NCBI GenBank assembly: GCA_045126475.1
Contig: JBGVOL010000067.1
Span: forward strand, 20,530 to 84,529
Origin: SVEL01 sp045126475
GTDB lineage: Bacteria > Bacillota > Clostridia > Lachnospirales > Lachnospiraceae
DNA length: 64,000 nucleotides
Reading direction: 5' to 3'
Made by a program: the position numbers and the translations under genes. Below the pieces are notes generated by a model. The model was given only the letters and a program-made list of their open reading frames with translations. It made no database searches and was not told the origin of the DNA. This document shows positions 33,771 to 41,831 of this stretch, piece by piece (position 1 is the stretch's first letter; each line of letters starts with the position of its first letter).

Positions 33771-35708
33771 ATGAAAAAATACACATTAACAATATCAATA
33801 CTGGCATCAAACAGAAAGGATACTCTGCCGAAAACATTGGAGTCCATAAAGCCAATCCTTGATAATGTATCAAGTGAGCTTATAATTGTAGACACAGGCT
33901 GCGATGAGGATTTGCTTGAGATTATCAGAAAATATACGGACAAGATTGAGAAGTTTACATGGTGCAATGACTTCTCAAAAGCGAGAAACGTGGGCATAGA
34001 GAAAGCTCAGGGCGACTGGTTTATGTTCATAGATGATGATGAGTGGTTTGAGGATGTAACACAGTTTATAGAGTTTTTTAACAGTAAAGAAAAGGATAAA
34101 TATAACTACGCAAAATATATAGTCAGAAACTATGATGATTTTGAAGGAACTGCATGGATGGACTCGGTTGCAGGCCGTATGTTCCGCTTGTTTGAGGGAA
34201 CGAAATTCATAGATGCAATCCACGAAAGACCGGTAAATATAGCCGGACCTACAAAAGATTTTACCGCATACGCACATCACTACGGATATGTATTCAAATC
34301 AGACGAGGAAAAACAGGCTCATCTTAAAAGAAATATGACGCTTATCAAATCGCAGGTTGAGAAGGAACCTCATATAGTGCGTCATTACTGCCATCTTACC
34401 CAGGAATACAACACTATAAAAGATTATGACAATTCATTGAAGTACGCATATGAAGGTATTGAAAAAGCGGATATGTCAATCAGTGACAATCAGAAAGATT
34501 TGGTTGGCCTTTTCGGAAATGTGGTGTGGGTGCTTGTAAATCAGAGTAAGCATGAGGAAGTCCTGGAAAAATCAAAGGAATATATGGCAAGCCCATATAT
34601 GAATAAGCTTGGAGAGATGGCACTTTACGGCTTCTGCGCCATAGCGGAATATTTATTGCATCATTATGATAAGGCCGTAGAATGTGTTGATGAATTTATA
34701 GAGAGATATGATTATCTTGACGTCCATGTAGCAGAAAGATTTGAGATGGATGCCATACTTATTACGTCTGCCATGGAGAAGACAAACTACATAAGAGTTG
34801 TGGGAATAGGTATGACGGCAGCTGCTACGATACACGACGAAGGTGCTTTAAAAAGATTTGCTAAGCTCCTTGATTTTTCAGAATTGAAGTCTATTGTAGA
34901 CGGAGCATTCTGTATGGAATATATAGTGGACATGATGAAAGAAACAGCGGAGCAGGACATGTATGCTGACATTGTTCAGAATATATCAAGTCATAGTTGC
35001 TATCTTGGAAATATAATTAACAGGATAATAGCTGTCAGGGAGGAAGACTATGAGGCCTTCTTAAAGGTAGCAGACATCATGGAAAAAACAACCATAAATC
35101 ACGGTTATGTTCAATATCTTAGAATTATTTCCACTGCGAACCATGGTGATACAGACAAATTGCAGGAATTGTACGAAAAGGCGGTTCATGACATTTCGGA
35201 TATAGTTGATGTGGACCATGAATTCTGGCAGATAGCTAAAGACAACGACATTGCTGTAGGGGCGATGATAGAAAAGCAACCTATATACAGATTTAACAAT
35301 GCAGTAGACCAGTGGGTAGCGGACGCCAAGATAAAGAAACTCATAGAAAAAGTACAGGATTTATCGGCAGTACTCCCGGGTGACGGCATACATATGAAGT
35401 ATTTTGGTGTAAAGATTGCTGAAGCATTTCTTATAAGGAAACGTCTTGAGGATATCTCTTTAGAAGAACTCAGGGCAGAGATAAAGAAGTATTATGTGGC
35501 TGTCATAAGCTTCTACAGGGGAATATACAAGGAAGTTGTATTTGACATGTACAGCAGTATCCTGTCGAAAAACTGCCAGGCAGCATTGCTTATGATGAAA
35601 ATGGAAGAGGAAGACGACAAAGAGGAACTGCAAAAAATGATTTGCAATGTAAGCACACTTATGCCGGTTCTTGGCAAGGTAATGGACAAGTACGCAGAGT
35701 TAACATAA
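33771..35708 (+). CDS. Glycosyltransferase family 2 with long helical C-terminus (paralog 1)
   Basis: 645 residues. The GT-A domain covers about 1-230, with LTISILASNRKDTLPKTLES at the start and the metal-binding FIDDDEWF (about 86-93). From about 180 on the protein is a TPR-like helical array reaching residue 640, longer than in its two paralogs. The family adds sugars from nucleotide donors. Position between fliT and the flagellin genes suggests O-glycosylation of flagellin in the cytoplasm, with the TPR part binding the client. AAGGAGG precedes the ATG. The target is inferred. Confidence 0.87.
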   Translation: MKKYTLTISILASNRKDTLPKTLESIKPILDNVSSELIIVDTGCDEDLLEIIRKYTDKIEKFTWCNDFSKARNVGIEKAQGDWFMFIDDDEWFEDVTQFIEFFNSKEKDKYNYAKYIVRNYDDFEGTAWMDSVAGRMFRLFEGTKFIDAIHERPVNIAGPTKDFTAYAHHYGYVFKSDEEKQAHLKRNMTLIKSQVEKEPHIVRHYCHLTQEYNTIKDYDNSLKYAYEGIEKADMSISDNQKDLVGLFGNVVWVLVNQSKHEEVLEKSKEYMASPYMNKLGEMALYGFCAIAEYLLHHYDKAVECVDEFIERYDYLDVHVAERFEMDAILITSAMEKTNYIRVVGIGMTAAATIHDEGALKRFAKLLDFSELKSIVDGAFCMEYIVDMMKETAEQDMYADIVQNISSHSCYLGNIINRIIAVREEDYEAFLKVADIMEKTTINHGYVQYLRIISTANHGDTDKLQELYEKAVHDISDIVDVDHEFWQIAKDNDIAVGAMIEKQPIYRFNNAVDQWVADAKIKKLIEKVQDLSAVLPGDGIHMKYFGVKIAEAFLIRKRLEDISLEELRAEIKKYYVAVISFYRGIYKEVVFDMYSSILSKNCQAALLMMKMEEEDDKEELQKMICNVSTLMPVLGKVMDKYAELT

Positions 35709-35718
35709 AGGAGAATGT

Positions 35719-36807
35719 ATGAAAGAATACAAGCTGACCATATCAATATTAGCTTCAAACAGGAAGGATACACTTCCAAAAACTCTTGAATCCATAAAGT
35801 CTATTCTTGATAATGTATCAAGTGAACTTATTGTGACGGATACGGGATGTGATGAGGAACTTCTTTTGCATATAAGAAAATACACTCAGAATATAATTAA
35901 GTTTACATGGTGTAATGATTTCTCCAAAGCGAGAAATGTGGGACTTAGGGAAGCAAAGGGAGAATGGTTTCTGTTTCTGGATGATGATGAGTGGTTTGAA
36001 GATGTACATGAGATTATAGACTTCTTTAACAGTGGTGATTGTGATAATTACGATAAAATAGAATACTTACAGAGAAATTATCACACTATGGAAGGTGTGT
36101 CATGGACAGACAATCCTGTTGACAGAGGAGCACGTATTACGGAAGGTATACAGTTTGTCGATGCAATCCATGAACATCTGAATACAGTCGGAGGAAGGAT
36201 AAAGAGATTTTCTTCTTGCGTTCATCACTACGGATATGTGTTTAAGACAGATGAAGAGAAGAGGAAACATATAGAAAGAAACCTGACACTGTTAAAACGA
36301 CAGGCGGAAGAACGACCAAATGACTGCAGGACATATGCTCATATCATCCAGGAATATATCGGGACAGATGACTATGAGGAAATCCTTAGGTGGAGTGAAA
36401 GAGCGTTAGATAAGACGGACTATTTTAATATAAATAATTACAGATATATAGGTGCATTTTACTGCATGAACGTATATGCGAAGATAAAATTGGGACAGAC
36501 AGAATGTGCTGTAAATACCGCAGAAAATGTATTAGGATTAGAATATATATCAGGACTGTCAAAGGGAATGATGTACTATCTTATATGTACAATGCAGGGC
36601 AGCAGAGGTATCGAAGGACACATCTGCACAGACAGAAAGCTTGTGTCATATGTCAACGGATATTTATCCTTGAGAAAATATTACATGGAAAATCCGCAAA
36701 AGCTGTATGACGAATCTACAATATACATAAAGCATGCCTTTGATGATGACAAGGTAGGGGATATGCTTCGTGTGGGTCGTATTTTAACCCAAAAGTATGC
36801 GGGATAG
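35719..36807 (+). CDS. Glycosyltransferase family 2 (paralog 2)
   Basis: 362 residues. The first 100 are nearly identical in layout to paralog 1 (LTISILASNRKDTLPKTLES, then WCNDFSKARNVGL and LFLDDDEWF near 86-94), and a shorter TPR-like region (about 180-360) follows. It starts 10 bases after paralog 1, after AAGGAGA, so the three form one transcript. The shared N-terminus with a divergent C-terminus points to local duplication followed by change of acceptor specificity. Confidence 0.87.
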   Translation: MKEYKLTISILASNRKDTLPKTLESIKSILDNVSSELIVTDTGCDEELLLHIRKYTQNIIKFTWCNDFSKARNVGLREAKGEWFLFLDDDEWFEDVHEIIDFFNSGDCDNYDKIEYLQRNYHTMEGVSWTDNPVDRGARITEGIQFVDAIHEHLNTVGGRIKRFSSCVHHYGYVFKTDEEKRKHIERNLTLLKRQAEERPNDCRTYAHIIQEYIGTDDYEEILRWSERALDKTDYFNINNYRYIGAFYCMNVYAKIKLGQTECAVNTAENVLGLEYISGLSKGMMYYLICTMQGSRGIEGHICTDRKLVSYVNGYLSLRKYYMENPQKLYDESTIYIKHAFDDDKVGDMLRVGRILTQKYAG

Positions 36808-36817
36808 GAAGGTAAAT

Positions 36818-38041
36818 ATGAATTGTAAACTGACCATTTCAATATTGGCTTCAAACAGGAAGGATACATTGCCAAGAACATTGGAATCCATTAAACCTAT
36901 TCTTGATAATGTTTCAAGTGAACTTATAGTGACAGACACCGGCTGCGACGAGGAGCTGGTTTCTTACATAAGAAAATATACCGACAAGATAATCAAATAT
37001 ACATGGAATGATGACTTCTCGGAAGCCAGAAATGTGGGGCTTAATGCTGCGCAGGGTGAGTGGTTTATGTTTATTGATGATGATGAGTGGTTTGAAGATG
37101 TGGCACCAATCATAGAATTCTTTAATAAAGAAGATGACGGAACATACAATAAGCTCCAGTATATGGTGCGTAATTACCATACAAGAGACGGAGAAAAATG
37201 GAGCGAGATGATGGTGGACAGGGGTTTTAGAACAGGTGATGGTGTTAAATTCATAGAGCCGGTACATGAGCATGTGAATATTGTCGGAGGAACAGTAAAA
37301 CGCTTTTACTGCTTTGCTCACCATTTCGGTTATGTGTTTGACAGTGACGAGGACAAGAAAAAACATGCCATGAGAAATATTCCGTTAGTCAAAAAACAAC
37401 TGGAAACAGATCTTAATGATAGCAGAGCATATGCGCAGCTTTTGCAGGAATATAACAGTATAGAAGAATATGAGAAAGCATTTGCATACGCAGAGATGGC
37501 ACTGGAATGTGTGGATTTTGAGAATAAGGCAAACAGAAGACACATAAGCGGTTTTCTTGCAGAAAAGGTGTTTGCAACACAGCAGATGGGGGACATGGAA
37601 ACAGCAGTAAAGTACGCATATGAGGCACTGGAATATGAAAACTTAAGTAACACAGGTAAGGCTTATATATATATGTATCTTAACGCAGCATGCATGGAGA
37701 GCGGTGATAAGGATAAGGCCTTATATTATGGTGAGAAATATTTTAGGACGATAGATTATTTAAATGAAAATAGAAATATCCGCTTTGATGAAGAGACAGT
37801 GCTCGTAGGTGAAGTGTTTAACGAAGAAATATTTTTTAAGGTTTTTTACATAGCACTTGAAACAGCAGCAATGAAACAGGATGAAGAGACGTGCCTGTAC
37901 ATAATGAGTCATGCGGACCCAAGCCGGAAGATTAAGTACCTTGACAATGGATTATGGATATCGGATTTGGCAAAGCTTATGCTTAAAAGTGAGCATAAAG
38001 AACTGTATGGGGATACATTTAAAATGTTTATGAAAAAATAG
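36818..38041 (+). CDS. Glycosyltransferase family 2 (paralog 3)
   Basis: 407 residues from ATG 36818, after AGGAAGG. An in-frame ATG at 36797 lies inside the previous gene and lacks a site. GT-A domain with LTISILASNRKDTLPRTLES and FIDDDEWF (about 85-92), then a TPR-like helical region whose repeats (EYEKAFAYAEMALEC, DMETAVKYAYEALEY) are clear. Last of three tandem copies, directly before the first flagellin gene. Confidence 0.87.
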   Translation: MNCKLTISILASNRKDTLPRTLESIKPILDNVSSELIVTDTGCDEELVSYIRKYTDKIIKYTWNDDFSEARNVGLNAAQGEWFMFIDDDEWFEDVAPIIEFFNKEDDGTYNKLQYMVRNYHTRDGEKWSEMMVDRGFRTGDGVKFIEPVHEHVNIVGGTVKRFYCFAHHFGYVFDSDEDKKKHAMRNIPLVKKQLETDLNDSRAYAQLLQEYNSIEEYEKAFAYAEMALECVDFENKANRRHISGFLAEKVFATQQMGDMETAVKYAYEALEYENLSNTGKAYIYMYLNAACMESGDKDKALYYGEKYFRTIDYLNENRNIRFDEETVLVGEVFNEEIFFKVFYIALETAAMKQDEETCLYIMSHADPSRKIKYLDNGLWISDLAKLMLKSEHKELYGDTFKMFMKK

Positions 38042-38084
38042 AAAAAATCTCTTGCAAAAAAATAAAAAATTTTGTAAAATAATC

Positions 38085-38111
38085 TAAAGAATCAATTTGT
38101 TGTGTCGATAT
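38085..38111 (+). promoter_or_regulatory. Sigma-D promoter of flagellin gene 1
   Basis: TAAA (38085-38088), exactly 15 bases, then GTCGATAT (38104-38111). It leaves a leader of about 175 bases. Confidence 0.82.
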
Positions 38112-38128
38112 ATAGAGTAACAAGATAG

Positions 38129-38169
38129 AGAAACAGTCATACAAATCCTAGGGCGTGTGAAAGATTTCT
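38129..38169 (+). ncRNA. Flagellin leader hairpin with CCTAGGG loop (1)
   Basis: Within the untranslated leader. TCATAC (38137-38142) pairs with GTGTGA (38155-38160), and outer AGAAA with TTTCT; the loop carries CCTAGGG at 38147-38153. The loop starts 36 bases after the -10 box. Equivalent hairpins with unrelated stem sequences stand in the other two flagellin leaders. Confidence 0.55.
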
Positions 38170-38220
38170 GTATTTTGTTGTCGGAACTTTTACATAACAA
38201 TGATTATTTAACAATTCAAC

Positions 38221-38240
38221 AAACAGCAAGGATGCTGTTT
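38221..38240 (+). promoter_or_regulatory. CsrA-type binding hairpin in flagellin 1 leader
   Basis: A 7-bp stem AAACAGC/GCTGTTT displays the loop AAGGAT (38228-38233), matching the CsrA preference for a GGA in a hairpin loop. The Shine-Dalgarno AAGGAGGAAT, about 50 bases downstream, would be the second contact. Confidence 0.7.
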
Positions 38241-38292
38241 CAACAAAAATCTATGCGGCTCAGACCGCAGGATAATTCAAGGAGGAATTATT

Positions 38293-39738
38293 ATGGTAGT
38301 ACAGCACAACATGACAGCGATGAACGCTAACAGAATGCTTGGTCTTACAACAGCCCAGCAGTCAAAGGCAACTGAAAAGTTATCATCTGGTTACAGAATC
38401 AACAGAGCAGCTGATGATGCAGCAGGTCTTTCTATCAGTGAGAAGATGAGAAAGCAGATTAACGGTCTTGACAGAGCTTCTACAAACGCAGAAGACGGTG
38501 TATCAGCAGTTCAGACAGCAGAAGGTGCGTTGAACGAAGTTCAGGACATGCTTCAGAGAATGAACGAGTTGGCAGTACAGGCAGCTAACGGTACAAACTC
38601 AGCAAATGACCGTGCATATCTTCAGTCAGAAATTGATCAGTTAGTAACTGAAATTGATCGTGTATCTGAGACAACAAAGTTCAACGAGACATACCTCTTA
38701 AAGGGTGACGGCATTGGCGGTAAGTATGTAGAACTTGGAACAACAACTGGAATTACTGGAAGCTTTGCAGTAACAGGTGATCAGACAGGGGCGGCTACAG
38801 GAAAAGATTACTCTACAGATAGAGATGTAAAACTTAAGGCAACGAATGACCTTCAGTTTGGTGCAGAAGCAACACAGAGTGTTACAGTAGCGGGTGCTTC
38901 ATACCAGCTTAAAGATTATGCAGATCTTGAAGAACTGACTAGTGCAATTAGTAGTAACTCTAAAGTAAACAGTGTTGATATTGAGTATAAGAATAACGTA
39001 AGTGCATCGACAACAGATACAGCATATTCACTCACAAATACAAATAAGTCAACAACTGTTTCTGGTACAGTAACATTTAAGGTTGCATCAAATACAACAA
39101 CAGCTGCTACAGGACCATCAACTATTACAATTAACGATACAGAAAGCATAAGCATTAGTTTTACATTGGCAACAAAGATTGGAACTGACGGAAATATTGA
39201 GTTTGACGAGGAAACAACAAACCAGAACATTAAGACAGCTCTTAAGAATAAGAATATCAGCTATACAGAAGCTGATGGTGTATTCTCTGTTAAACTCGGT
39301 GGTACTGTTACAGTAAATGCTGCAACTAAGGTTGATAACCTTGACTTTAACTTACATGTTGGTGCAGATTCATCTAATACAAACAAGATTGGTGTAAGCA
39401 TCGCATCTATGAGTGCAGACGGACTTGGTATCTCTGGCGTTAGTGTATCATCTGAGAAGAATGCAACAAATGCTATCGATGTAATAGCGGATGCTATCCA
39501 GAAGGTATCTAAGCAGAGATCAGACCTTGGTGCTGTTCAGAACAGACTTGAACACACAATCAACAACTTAGACAACGTAGTAGAGAATACAACATCTGCT
39601 GAATCTCGTATCCGTGATACAGATATGGCAGAGCAGATGGTTAAGTACAGCAACTTAAATATCCTTGGACAGGCAGGTCAGTCAATGCTTGCACAGGCTA
39701 ACCAGTCAAATCAGGGTGTACTCTCATTACTTGGCTAA
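38293..39738 (+). CDS. Flagellin (copy 1)
   Basis: 481 residues. Conserved N-terminal D0/D1 (MVVQHNMTAMNANRMLGL, then EKLSSGYRINRAADDAAGLS, about 30-49) and C-terminal D1/D0 (ESRIRDTDMAEQMVKYSNLN and the closing QSNQGVLSLLG). The middle, about 145-390, is a Ser/Thr-rich domain and the likely O-glycosylation surface. No cysteine is seen, unlike the other two copies. Strong AAGGAGG ribosome binding site. Separate sigma-D promoter and terminator, so this is a single-gene transcript. Confidence 0.96.
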   Translation: MVVQHNMTAMNANRMLGLTTAQQSKATEKLSSGYRINRAADDAAGLSISEKMRKQINGLDRASTNAEDGVSAVQTAEGALNEVQDMLQRMNELAVQAANGTNSANDRAYLQSEIDQLVTEIDRVSETTKFNETYLLKGDGIGGKYVELGTTTGITGSFAVTGDQTGAATGKDYSTDRDVKLKATNDLQFGAEATQSVTVAGASYQLKDYADLEELTSAISSNSKVNSVDIEYKNNVSASTTDTAYSLTNTNKSTTVSGTVTFKVASNTTTAATGPSTITINDTESISISFTLATKIGTDGNIEFDEETTNQNIKTALKNKNISYTEADGVFSVKLGGTVTVNAATKVDNLDFNLHVGADSSNTNKIGVSIASMSADGLGISGVSVSSEKNATNAIDVIADAIQKVSKQRSDLGAVQNRLEHTINNLDNVVENTTSAESRIRDTDMAEQMVKYSNLNILGQAGQSMLAQANQSNQGVLSLLG

Positions 39739-39787
39739 TCAAAATCACATAAGTAAGCCGTACATGCAATTGTATGGCAGGGCTTTA

Positions 39788-39825
39788 AATCGCACGAGCA
39801 GAAAATCGCTCGTGCGATTTTTTTT
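39788..39825 (+). terminator. Intrinsic terminator after flagellin 1
   Basis: A perfect 12-bp stem AATCGCACGAGC/GCTCGTGCGATT with an 8-base loop, followed by a long T-run. Confidence 0.93.
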
Positions 39826-39846
39826 ACACAAAATTTCATATTGATG

Positions 39847-39873
39847 TAAATTAAAAAGAAGAAGTGCCGATAT
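39847..39873 (+). promoter_or_regulatory. Sigma-D promoter of flagellin gene 2
   Basis: TAAA (39847-39850), 15 bases, GCCGATAT (39866-39873): full consensus. Confidence 0.9.
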
Positions 39874-39887
39874 AAAATACAGAAGGT

Positions 39888-39930
39888 TATATGATATGTG
39901 GTATTGCCTAGGGTACGTTACATTCATATA
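39888..39930 (+). ncRNA. Flagellin leader hairpin with CCTAGGG loop (2)
   Basis: TATATGA (39888-39894) pairs with TCATATA (39924-39930), with inner TGT/ACA and GTA/TAC pairs. CCTAGGG is at 39907-39913, 34 bases after the -10 box. Confidence 0.5.
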
Positions 39931-39975
39931 CCGGTCATGCTTTAATGCGTGACGATGCTAAAACAAATAGAAACG

Positions 39976-39993
39976 GGCGATAAGGATGTTGCC
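39976..39993 (+). promoter_or_regulatory. CsrA-type binding hairpin in flagellin 2 leader
   Basis: GGCGAT/GTTGCC stem (two G-U pairs) displays AAGGAT at 39982-39987. A second GGA follows in ACTGCAGGAT at about 40013. Confidence 0.6.
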
Positions 39994-40044
39994 TATGTAG
40001 TCCATGCAGTATAAACTGCAGGATATATTCAAGGAGGAATAATT

Positions 40045-41502
40045 ATGGTAGTACAACACAATTTAACGGCTATGAATGCCAACAGAATGCTTGGCCTTAC
40101 AACAAGCAAACAGTCAAAAGCAACAGAGAAGTTATCATCTGGCTACAGAATCAACAGAGCAGCAGATGATGCAGCAGGACTTTCTATCAGTGAGAAGATG
40201 AGAAAGCAGATGAGAGGTCTTGACAGAGCTTCCACAAACGCTGAAGATGGTGTCTCATGTGTGCAGACAGCAGAAGGTGCGTTGAATGAAGTTCAGGACA
40301 TGCTTCAGAGAATGAATGAGCTGGCAGTACAGGCAGCCAATGGTACAAACTCAGAGAATGACCGTTCATACCTTCAGTCGGAGATTGACCAGTTAGTAAC
40401 TGAGATTGACCGTGTATCTGAGACAACAAAGTTCAATGAGACATACCTCTTAAAAGGTGACGGTGTTGGCGGAAAGTATGTAGAACTCGGTACGACTGAC
40501 GATTGTACCAGTATTACATGTGCTACTGCAGATGACCAGACACCAGCGGCTACCGGAAAGGACTATTCTACAGACAGGGATATAAGACTTATTGCCAATA
40601 ACACCATACAGTTTGGTGAAGAGGCAACAGAGAGTATTACGGTTGCAGGCACCTCATACCAGCTTAAGGATTACGCAGACCTTGAAGATTTAACAAACGC
40701 TATCAGCAGTAACTCAAAGGTTAACAGCGTTGATATTGAGTACAAGAATAATGTAAGCGCGTCAAAAGGTACAGGCGGAAATGGGGATTTCACCCTTACA
40801 CATACCAATAAGTCATCTACGGTATCAGGTACGGTAACATTTAAGGTTGCTTCAAATACTACAGCAAATGCCAGTGATTTATCACATATTGTAATTGATG
40901 ATACACAGAATATTGCTATTGACTTTACTCTGGCTACGAAGATTGGTAACGATGGAAATATTGAGTTTGATGAAGCTACAACAAATCAGAACATCAAATC
41001 GGCTCTTAAGAATATGAACATAAGCTATACAGAAGCTGATGGTGTATTTTCAATCAATCTTGGAGGAACTGTTACTGTAAATGCTGCGACTAAGGTGGAT
41101 GATTTGGAGTTCAATCTTCATGTAGGTGCTGATTCATCAGGTGCCAATAAGATTGGCGTCAACATTGCATCTATGAGCGCAGACGGACTTGGTATTTCAG
41201 GCATAAGCGTTTCTTCTGAGAGAAACGCAACGGATGCTATCGATGTAATAGCAAATGCTATTCAGATGGTGTCAAAGCAGAGGTCTGATCTCGGTGCTAT
41301 CCAGAACAGACTTGAGCACACAATCAACAACTTAGATAACATAGTAGAGAATACAACAGCTGCTGAATCTCGTATCCGTGATACAGATATGGCAGAGCAG
41401 ATGGTTGAGTACAGCAACTTAAATATCCTTGGACAGGCAGGTCAGTCAATGCTTGCACAGGCTAACCAGTCAAATCAGGGAGTACTCTCATTACTTGGCT
41501 AA
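40045..41502 (+). CDS. Flagellin (copy 2)
   Basis: 485 residues, very similar to copy 1 at both ends and in much of the middle. It differs by three cysteines, one in VSCVQTAEG (about residue 73) and two in DDCTSITCATADD (about 154-159). Cysteine is rare in flagellins, so these may be tied to modification or cross-linking. Own sigma-D promoter, structured leader, AAGGAGG site and terminator. Confidence 0.96.
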   Translation: MVVQHNLTAMNANRMLGLTTSKQSKATEKLSSGYRINRAADDAAGLSISEKMRKQMRGLDRASTNAEDGVSCVQTAEGALNEVQDMLQRMNELAVQAANGTNSENDRSYLQSEIDQLVTEIDRVSETTKFNETYLLKGDGVGGKYVELGTTDDCTSITCATADDQTPAATGKDYSTDRDIRLIANNTIQFGEEATESITVAGTSYQLKDYADLEDLTNAISSNSKVNSVDIEYKNNVSASKGTGGNGDFTLTHTNKSSTVSGTVTFKVASNTTANASDLSHIVIDDTQNIAIDFTLATKIGNDGNIEFDEATTNQNIKSALKNMNISYTEADGVFSINLGGTVTVNAATKVDDLEFNLHVGADSSGANKIGVNIASMSADGLGISGISVSSERNATDAIDVIANAIQMVSKQRSDLGAIQNRLEHTINNLDNIVENTTAAESRIRDTDMAEQMVEYSNLNILGQAGQSMLAQANQSNQGVLSLLG

Positions 41503-41573
41503 CAAATACTATAGATTATAATCTGATTGTTGATGTGCAATAATTGTGATTATATTCCTAGGTAAAGTGACAG

Positions 41574-41600
41574 AACCCCGCCAAAATGGCGGGGTTTTGT
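41574..41600 (+). terminator. Intrinsic terminator after flagellin 2
   Basis: A perfect 9-bp GC-rich stem AACCCCGCC/GGCGGGGTT with a 5-base loop, followed by TTGTT. Confidence 0.9.
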
Positions 41601-41638
41601 TAGCAAAAGAAAAAATACATTTTTTTACAAAAAAACTA

Positions 41639-41665
41639 TAAAGTAAAAAAAAACACTGCCGATAT
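41639..41665 (+). promoter_or_regulatory. Sigma-D promoter of flagellin gene 3
   Basis: TAAA (41639-41642), 15 bases, GCCGATAT (41658-41665): full consensus. Confidence 0.9.
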
Positions 41666-41683
41666 ATATGACATGAAGATGAA

Positions 41684-41724
41684 ATAACAGCTTTAAATCA
41701 CCTAGGGCAGATTGAAAGTGTTAT
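41684..41724 (+). ncRNA. Flagellin leader hairpin with CCTAGGG loop (3)
   Basis: ATAACA and CTTTAAATC pair with GATTGAAAG and TGTTAT (about 14 bp, one mismatch and one bulge), the best of the three stems. CCTAGGG is at 41701-41707, starting 36 bases after the -10 box. Confidence 0.6.
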
Positions 41725-41735
41725 CTTATCCATAA

Positions 41736-41774
41736 CTGCAAGGAAGCGGAAAATTAAATCGGGCAAGGATGCTG
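41736..41774 (+). promoter_or_regulatory. Two CsrA-type GGA sites in flagellin 3 leader
   Basis: CTGC-AAGGAA-GCGG (near 41736-41749) and GGC-AAGGAT-GCT (near 41762-41773) put GGA in short hairpin loops. The stems are shorter than in leaders 1 and 2. Confidence 0.45.
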
Positions 41775-41831
41775 AAACTAAAAAAATATTAAAGAAGGAA
41801 TCTAAAAAAGGATTTTCAAGGAGGAATTATT

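Noticed and set aside
38112..38292. Cyclic di-GMP riboswitch in the flagellin leader
   Set aside because: Flagellar genes of clostridia often carry one, but I could not find the conserved GEMM cores in any of the three leaders.
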